From Myxococcales bacterium (GTDB lineage: Bacteria > Myxococcota_A > Polyangia > Polyangiales > Polyangiaceae), in NCBI GenBank assembly GCA_020430845.1, contig JAGQJA010000060.1:1-35689 (forward strand): 35,689 bases of DNA. The letters run 5' to 3'. Below the pieces are notes generated by a model. That model had not been told where the DNA came from and made no database searches. It saw only the letters and a program-made list of their open reading frames with translations. The translations under genes were made by a program, and so were the position numbers. Each line of letters begins with the position of its first letter. The first letter of the stretch is position 1. Below, one piece after another: positions 32,483 through 35,689 of the stretch.

Positions 32483-34879
32483 GTGCGATCGCGTCGCCAA
32501 CGCGTCGCGCTCCGCGTCGTCGCCCCCCTCGTGCTCGCCGCCGGCGCGTTGACGTGCGGGGCCCCAACCCTCCGCCCCACGCCGCCGCGACCGATCGCGA
32601 GCGAGGCGAGCGCGCCCACCGACGCGGCCCCCGAAGCGACGACCGACGCGGCCGACCTCGACGCGGGCCCCGCGGAGACGGGCGCCCCGTTCGCGGCCCT
32701 CACCGCGCCGATCGAGCGGGCGATCGCCGAGTCGAAGCTGCCCGGGTGCGTGGTCGTCGTCGGTCGGAGCGACGAGATCCTCTTCCGTCGGGCGTTCGGG
32801 AGCCGCGCCGTCGAGCCCGAGCGCGAGCCGATGACCGAGGACACCACGTTCGACCTCGCGTCGCTCACCAAGGCCGTCGCGACCGGCGCGAGCGTGATGG
32901 TCCTCGTCGACCGCGGCAAGGTGCGCCTCGACGCGCCCGCGTCGCGTTACCTGCCCGAGCTGGCCAAGCTCCCGCCGTTCACCGTCGAGCAGCTCATGCT
33001 CCACACGAGCGGTCTGCCCGCGGTGGCGCGCATCTCCGACCACCGCGCCGGCATGGGCGCGCTCCTGGCCAAGGTCGCCGAGACGGGGCTCAAGGCGCGG
33101 CCCGGAGAGCGCTTCCTCTACTCGGACACGGGCTACATCCTGCTGGCCGAGATCGTCCGGCGCGTGTCGGGCGCCGACATCGCCACGTTCGCGCCGCGCG
33201 AGATCTACGGTCCGCTGGGCATGCAACATACACGCTTCTCCCCTCCCCCCGAGGAGCGCGCGACCGTCGCGCCCACGCAGAAGCGTGACGGCGGGTTCAT
33301 GCGCGGCGAGGTCCACGATCCGCGCGCCTACGCGATGGGCGGTGTGGCGGGGCACGCCGGGCTCTTCTCCACGGCCGACGATCTGGCGCGCTTTGCGCAG
33401 GCGATGCTGGGGCGCGGGGCGGCGAACAAGGCGCGCATCGTCTCGGAGCGCACGTTCGAGGCGTGGACGCGCCGCCGCGACACCCCCGCGGGCGGCCGCG
33501 CGCTCGGCTGGGACGTCGACAGCCGCTTCGCGACGCACCGGAGCCCGAGCCTCTCTGCGCGCGCGTTCGGGCACGGCGGCTACACGGGGACGGCGCTCTG
33601 GATCGACCCGGCGCGCGATCTGTTCTTCGTCTTCCTCAGCAACCGCGTGCACCCCGACGGCACCGGCGCGGTCAACCCGCTCGTCGCCGAGCTCGCCACG
33701 CTCGCCGTCGCCGAGGCAGATACGTCGACCGGCGTCGACGTGCTCCGTGCCGAGGCCTTCGCCCCCATCGCGGGGGCGCGCGTGGCCTTGCTCACCAACG
33801 GGCAGGCGCGCGCGAGGGACGGCACCACCACGCTCGACGTCCTGCGCCACGCCGAGGGGGTCACGCTCGCGAGCGTGTTCGCGCCCGAGCACGGCCTGTC
33901 TGCTCGCGCCGAGGGCCGCGTCGCCGACGGCAAGCTCGACGAGATCCCCGTGTACGGCCTGTACGGCTCACGCACCACGCCGCCCGACGCGGCGCTCGAC
34001 GGGCTCGACGCGATCGTCGTCGACCTGCAAGACGTGGGCGTACGTTTCTACACGTACGCGTCGACGCTCAAGCGCGTCATGGAGGCGGCGTGGCGCCGCG
34101 GTCTGCGCGTCGTCGTGCTCGACCGCCCCGACCCGCTCGGCGGCGCTGCGGTCGACGGGCCAGTGCTCGCAGCCGGCGCGCGATCGTTCGTCCACCACCA
34201 CGAGCTTCCGATCGTGCACGGCATGACCATGGGCGAGCTGGCGCGCATGTTCGCGGCCGAGGAGGGCTGGACCGCCCCGCCACCCGACGGCGGCGCGGGC
34301 GCCCTTCGCCTCGAGATCGTTCAGATGCGGGGGTGGCGGCGCGACGCGCCGTTCGAGCGGACGGGCCTCTCGTGGAACGCGCCGAGCCCCAACCTCGCGA
34401 CGCTCGACGCCGTCCGCTTGTACCCGGCGATCGGACTGCTCGAAGGCACCAACCTCTCTGTCGGTCGCGGCACGCCCGCGCCCTTCGCGATCCTCGGCGC
34501 CCCGTGGGTCGACGCGAACGCGCTGGCCGCCGCGCTGGGGCGCGCCGCGATCCCGGGCGTGTCGTTCGCGCCGACGCACTTCACGCCCACCGTGGTCCCG
34601 TTCGCCAAGACGCCCTGCCACGGCGTCCGCGTGCGCGTCACCGACGGCGCCACGTACCGGCCGCTGCGCACGGGGCTCGCGATCGCCCGCGCGCTCGCCG
34701 AGGTGCACCCCAAGGACTTCGAGCTCCGGCGCGTCGACCGCATGCTGCAGAGCCCGCCCACGATGACGGCGCTCGCGGCCGGCGAGCCGCTCGACGTCAT
34801 CCTGGCGCGCTGGGAGCCCGAGCTCGCGCGCTTCAAGGCGCGGCGCGCACCGTTCCTCCTCTACCCCGCCTCGCGCTGA
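32483..34879 (+). CDS. Beta-lactamase-fold serine hydrolase fused to an exo-muramidase (NamZ/DUF1343) domain
   Basis: A 798-aa exported fusion starting at GTG 32483, five bases after the DUF420 gene. Residues 9-25 are a signal ending ALTC. Residues about 68-412 are a class-C beta-lactamase/PBP-like hydrolase with SLTK (Ser127, Lys130), YSD (Tyr213) and HGG (364-366). Residues about 418-798 match DUF1343, the NamZ family of exo-beta-N-acetylmuramidases: FAPEHGLSA (467-475), DLQDVGVRFYTYASTL, LDRPDPLGG and EGTNLSVGRGT. NamZ removes MurNAc from the non-reducing end of peptidoglycan chains. The hydrolase half could act on the peptide or ester part of the same material, so the fusion probably recycles or digests cell wall, perhaps of prey. 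Both active sites look complete. Confidence 0.93.
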   Translation: MRSRRQRVALRVVAPLVLAAGALTCGAPTLRPTPPRPIASEASAPTDAAPEATTDAADLDAGPAETGAPFAALTAPIERAIAESKLPGCVVVVGRSDEILFRRAFGSRAVEPEREPMTEDTTFDLASLTKAVATGASVMVLVDRGKVRLDAPASRYLPELAKLPPFTVEQLMLHTSGLPAVARISDHRAGMGALLAKVAETGLKARPGERFLYSDTGYILLAEIVRRVSGADIATFAPREIYGPLGMQHTRFSPPPEERATVAPTQKRDGGFMRGEVHDPRAYAMGGVAGHAGLFSTADDLARFAQAMLGRGAANKARIVSERTFEAWTRRRDTPAGGRALGWDVDSRFATHRSPSLSARAFGHGGYTGTALWIDPARDLFFVFLSNRVHPDGTGAVNPLVAELATLAVAEADTSTGVDVLRAEAFAPIAGARVALLTNGQARARDGTTTLDVLRHAEGVTLASVFAPEHGLSARAEGRVADGKLDEIPVYGLYGSRTTPPDAALDGLDAIVVDLQDVGVRFYTYASTLKRVMEAAWRRGLRVVVLDRPDPLGGAAVDGPVLAAGARSFVHHHELPIVHGMTMGELARMFAAEEGWTAPPPDGGAGALRLEIVQMRGWRRDAPFERTGLSWNAPSPNLATLDAVRLYPAIGLLEGTNLSVGRGTPAPFAILGAPWVDANALAAALGRAAIPGVSFAPTHFTPTVVPFAKTPCHGVRVRVTDGATYRPLRTGLAIARALAEVHPKDFELRRVDRMLQSPPTMTALAAGEPLDVILARWEPELARFKARRAPFLLYPASR

Positions 34880-34962
34880 CGAAGCTGCGACGGGCGCAGT
34901 GCGCGCGGTGCGCGAAGAGGCGACGCGGAGCGCGCGGAGACCGGTCGACGTCGCGAGAACCA

Positions 34963-34988
34963 GCGCTTCACCACCCGGCGCGAAGCGC
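34963..34988 (+). terminator. Inverted repeat after the NamZ fusion gene
   Basis: GCGCTTC (34963-34969) pairs with GAAGCGC (34982-34988) around a 12-base loop, in the 170-base gap between the fusion gene and the M15 gene. It could be a terminator. The rest of the gap shows only a possible TTACAT -10 box (35037-35042) eight bases before ATG 35050. Confidence 0.3.
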
Positions 34989-35049
34989 GCGATCTGCGGG
35001 CGAAAAGCGCTGAGTGAGACTTGGTGCGCAGGTTGCTTACATCATCGCC

Positions 35050-35689
35050 ATGCGCCCTCTCTTGTTCGCCCTCGCCTTCGTTCCTGCGCTCGCCGGCTCC
35101 GCCTGCGCGGCCGACACCGACGACGACCACACGGTCACGGACGGCAACGAGCCCACGCTGGAGACCGCCGACGACGAGATCGTCAGCGGCGGCGTGAGCT
35201 GCCGTGAGCGCGGCGACACGGCCTATCGCGGCGGGCGCCCGTACCCCATCAAGGTGATCACGGTGGGCGGCAAGCCCGTGATGAAGTCGACGGGCCACGC
35301 GTTCCTCAAGATGCAGGCAGCCGCCAAGGCTGCGGGCGTGCGCATCGGGCTCTCGAGCGGCTTTCGCACGATGGGCGAGCAGGAGTACCTGTACGGCTGC
35401 TACCTGAGCGGTCGCTGCAACAACGGCAACCTCGCCGCGCGCCCCGGCTACAGCAACCACCAGAACGGGCTCGCGCTCGACGTGACCACGTCGACGTGGC
35501 TCGCGCAGAACGCCGGGCGCTTCGGCTTCGCGGCCACCGTGCGCGGAGAGCCGTGGCACTACGAGCACGTCGCCGGCAAGGACCCGGGCGGGCCGTGCTC
35601 GCGCGGCGCCGACGGCGAGGGCCTGTCGCCCATGCGCCCCGAGCTCTTGCCCTGGGAGTCGCCCAAGCAAGACGGCTGGTACAAGAACG
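35050..35689 (+). CDS. Exported M15-family D,D-carboxypeptidase (VanY-like), cut by the window end
   Basis: The first 213 codons of a secreted peptidase. Residues 1 to about 20 are a signal (LLFALAFVPALAGSACA), followed by an acidic linker. The M15/VanY zinc site is complete: SNHQNGLALD (His137 and Asp144) and EPWHYEH (Glu167 as the catalytic base, His170 as the third ligand), with SGFRT (103-107) contributing to the substrate pocket. Cys117/Cys123 and Cys183 may form disulfides. It should remove the terminal D-Ala of peptidoglycan stems or act on related D,D bonds. The frame is still open at base 35689 after the catalytic domain, so an extra C-terminal region of unknown length is missing. 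The frame is small and begins near the end of the window but is unambiguous. Confidence 0.9.
   Translation, partial: MRPLLFALAFVPALAGSACAADTDDDHTVTDGNEPTLETADDEIVSGGVSCRERGDTAYRGGRPYPIKVITVGGKPVMKSTGHAFLKMQAAAKAAGVRIGLSSGFRTMGEQEYLYGCYLSGRCNNGNLAARPGYSNHQNGLALDVTTSTWLAQNAGRFGFAATVRGEPWHYEHVAGKDPGGPCSRGADGEGLSPMRPELLPWESPKQDGWYKN

Overview
The window is about 70% G+C and reads as a myxobacterial chromosome, most likely a Polyangia-type deltaproteobacterium. The signs are many secreted lipoproteins with low-complexity Ala/Asp/Ser linkers (for example DAGSDAG), Cys-rich DGVKNGDE repeats, a FISUMP lipoprotein, Tat lipoproteins, frequent GTG/TTG starts, and several genes with a promoter box directly in front of the start codon. 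This placement is inferred from style and protein families, not from a marker gene. I see no rRNA, tRNA, CRISPR array, transposase, phage gene or integration site.

Layout. (1) 122-4302: three secreted proteins (a single-haem, Cys-rich protein; a FISUMP lipoprotein; an FGE-sulfatase-like lipoprotein). (2) 4470-12277: a respiratory island with two divergent operons. Leftward are napD-napA-napB plus a coupled 109-aa gene. Rightward are a tetrahaem cytochrome, a four-cluster Fe-S protein, an NrfD-type quinol-interacting membrane subunit and an outer-membrane beta-barrel. There is no napC, napG or napH, so the NrfD module probably feeds menaquinol electrons to NapB/NapA. NapB has an internal duplication that doubles its haems. 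(3) 12349-14577: a large exported protein of unknown function with its own promoter and a TTG start. (4) 14612-25149: a tightly overlapping leftward arginine operon, argF'-argG-argE'-argAB-argC-argH, then a degenerate CarB-like gene and a GMC oxidoreductase. The carbamoyltransferase and deacetylase match the Xanthomonas acetylornithine/acetylcitrulline enzymes, so arginine is probably made by carbamoylating N-acetylornithine, deacetylating acetylcitrulline, then ArgG and ArgH. (5) 25277-29522: a Rieske oxygenase, a His-rich Tat lipoprotein, a repeat/Tudor-like protein paired with a zinc-ribbon tail-anchored protein, and a YkgJ-like Cys-cluster protein. (6) 29594-35689: exported hydrolases (acid phosphatase-like, endonuclease/exonuclease/phosphatase family, beta-lactamase-fold/NamZ fusion, M15 carboxypeptidase cut by the window end) and a DUF420 membrane protein.

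The most notable items are the CarB-like gene, which keeps both CarB halves and the ornithine/nucleotide-sensing MGS domain but has lost the ATP-grasp metal ligands; the ArgA/B protein, whose kinase half seems to lack catalytic residues; the NapC-independent nitrate reductase with a duplicated NapB; and a near-consensus promoter whose expected start point is the A of an ATG (leaderless mRNA). All gene-free stretches are under 300 bases. The longest, 26932-27148, holds the promoter at 27114-27149 and otherwise nothing I can identify.
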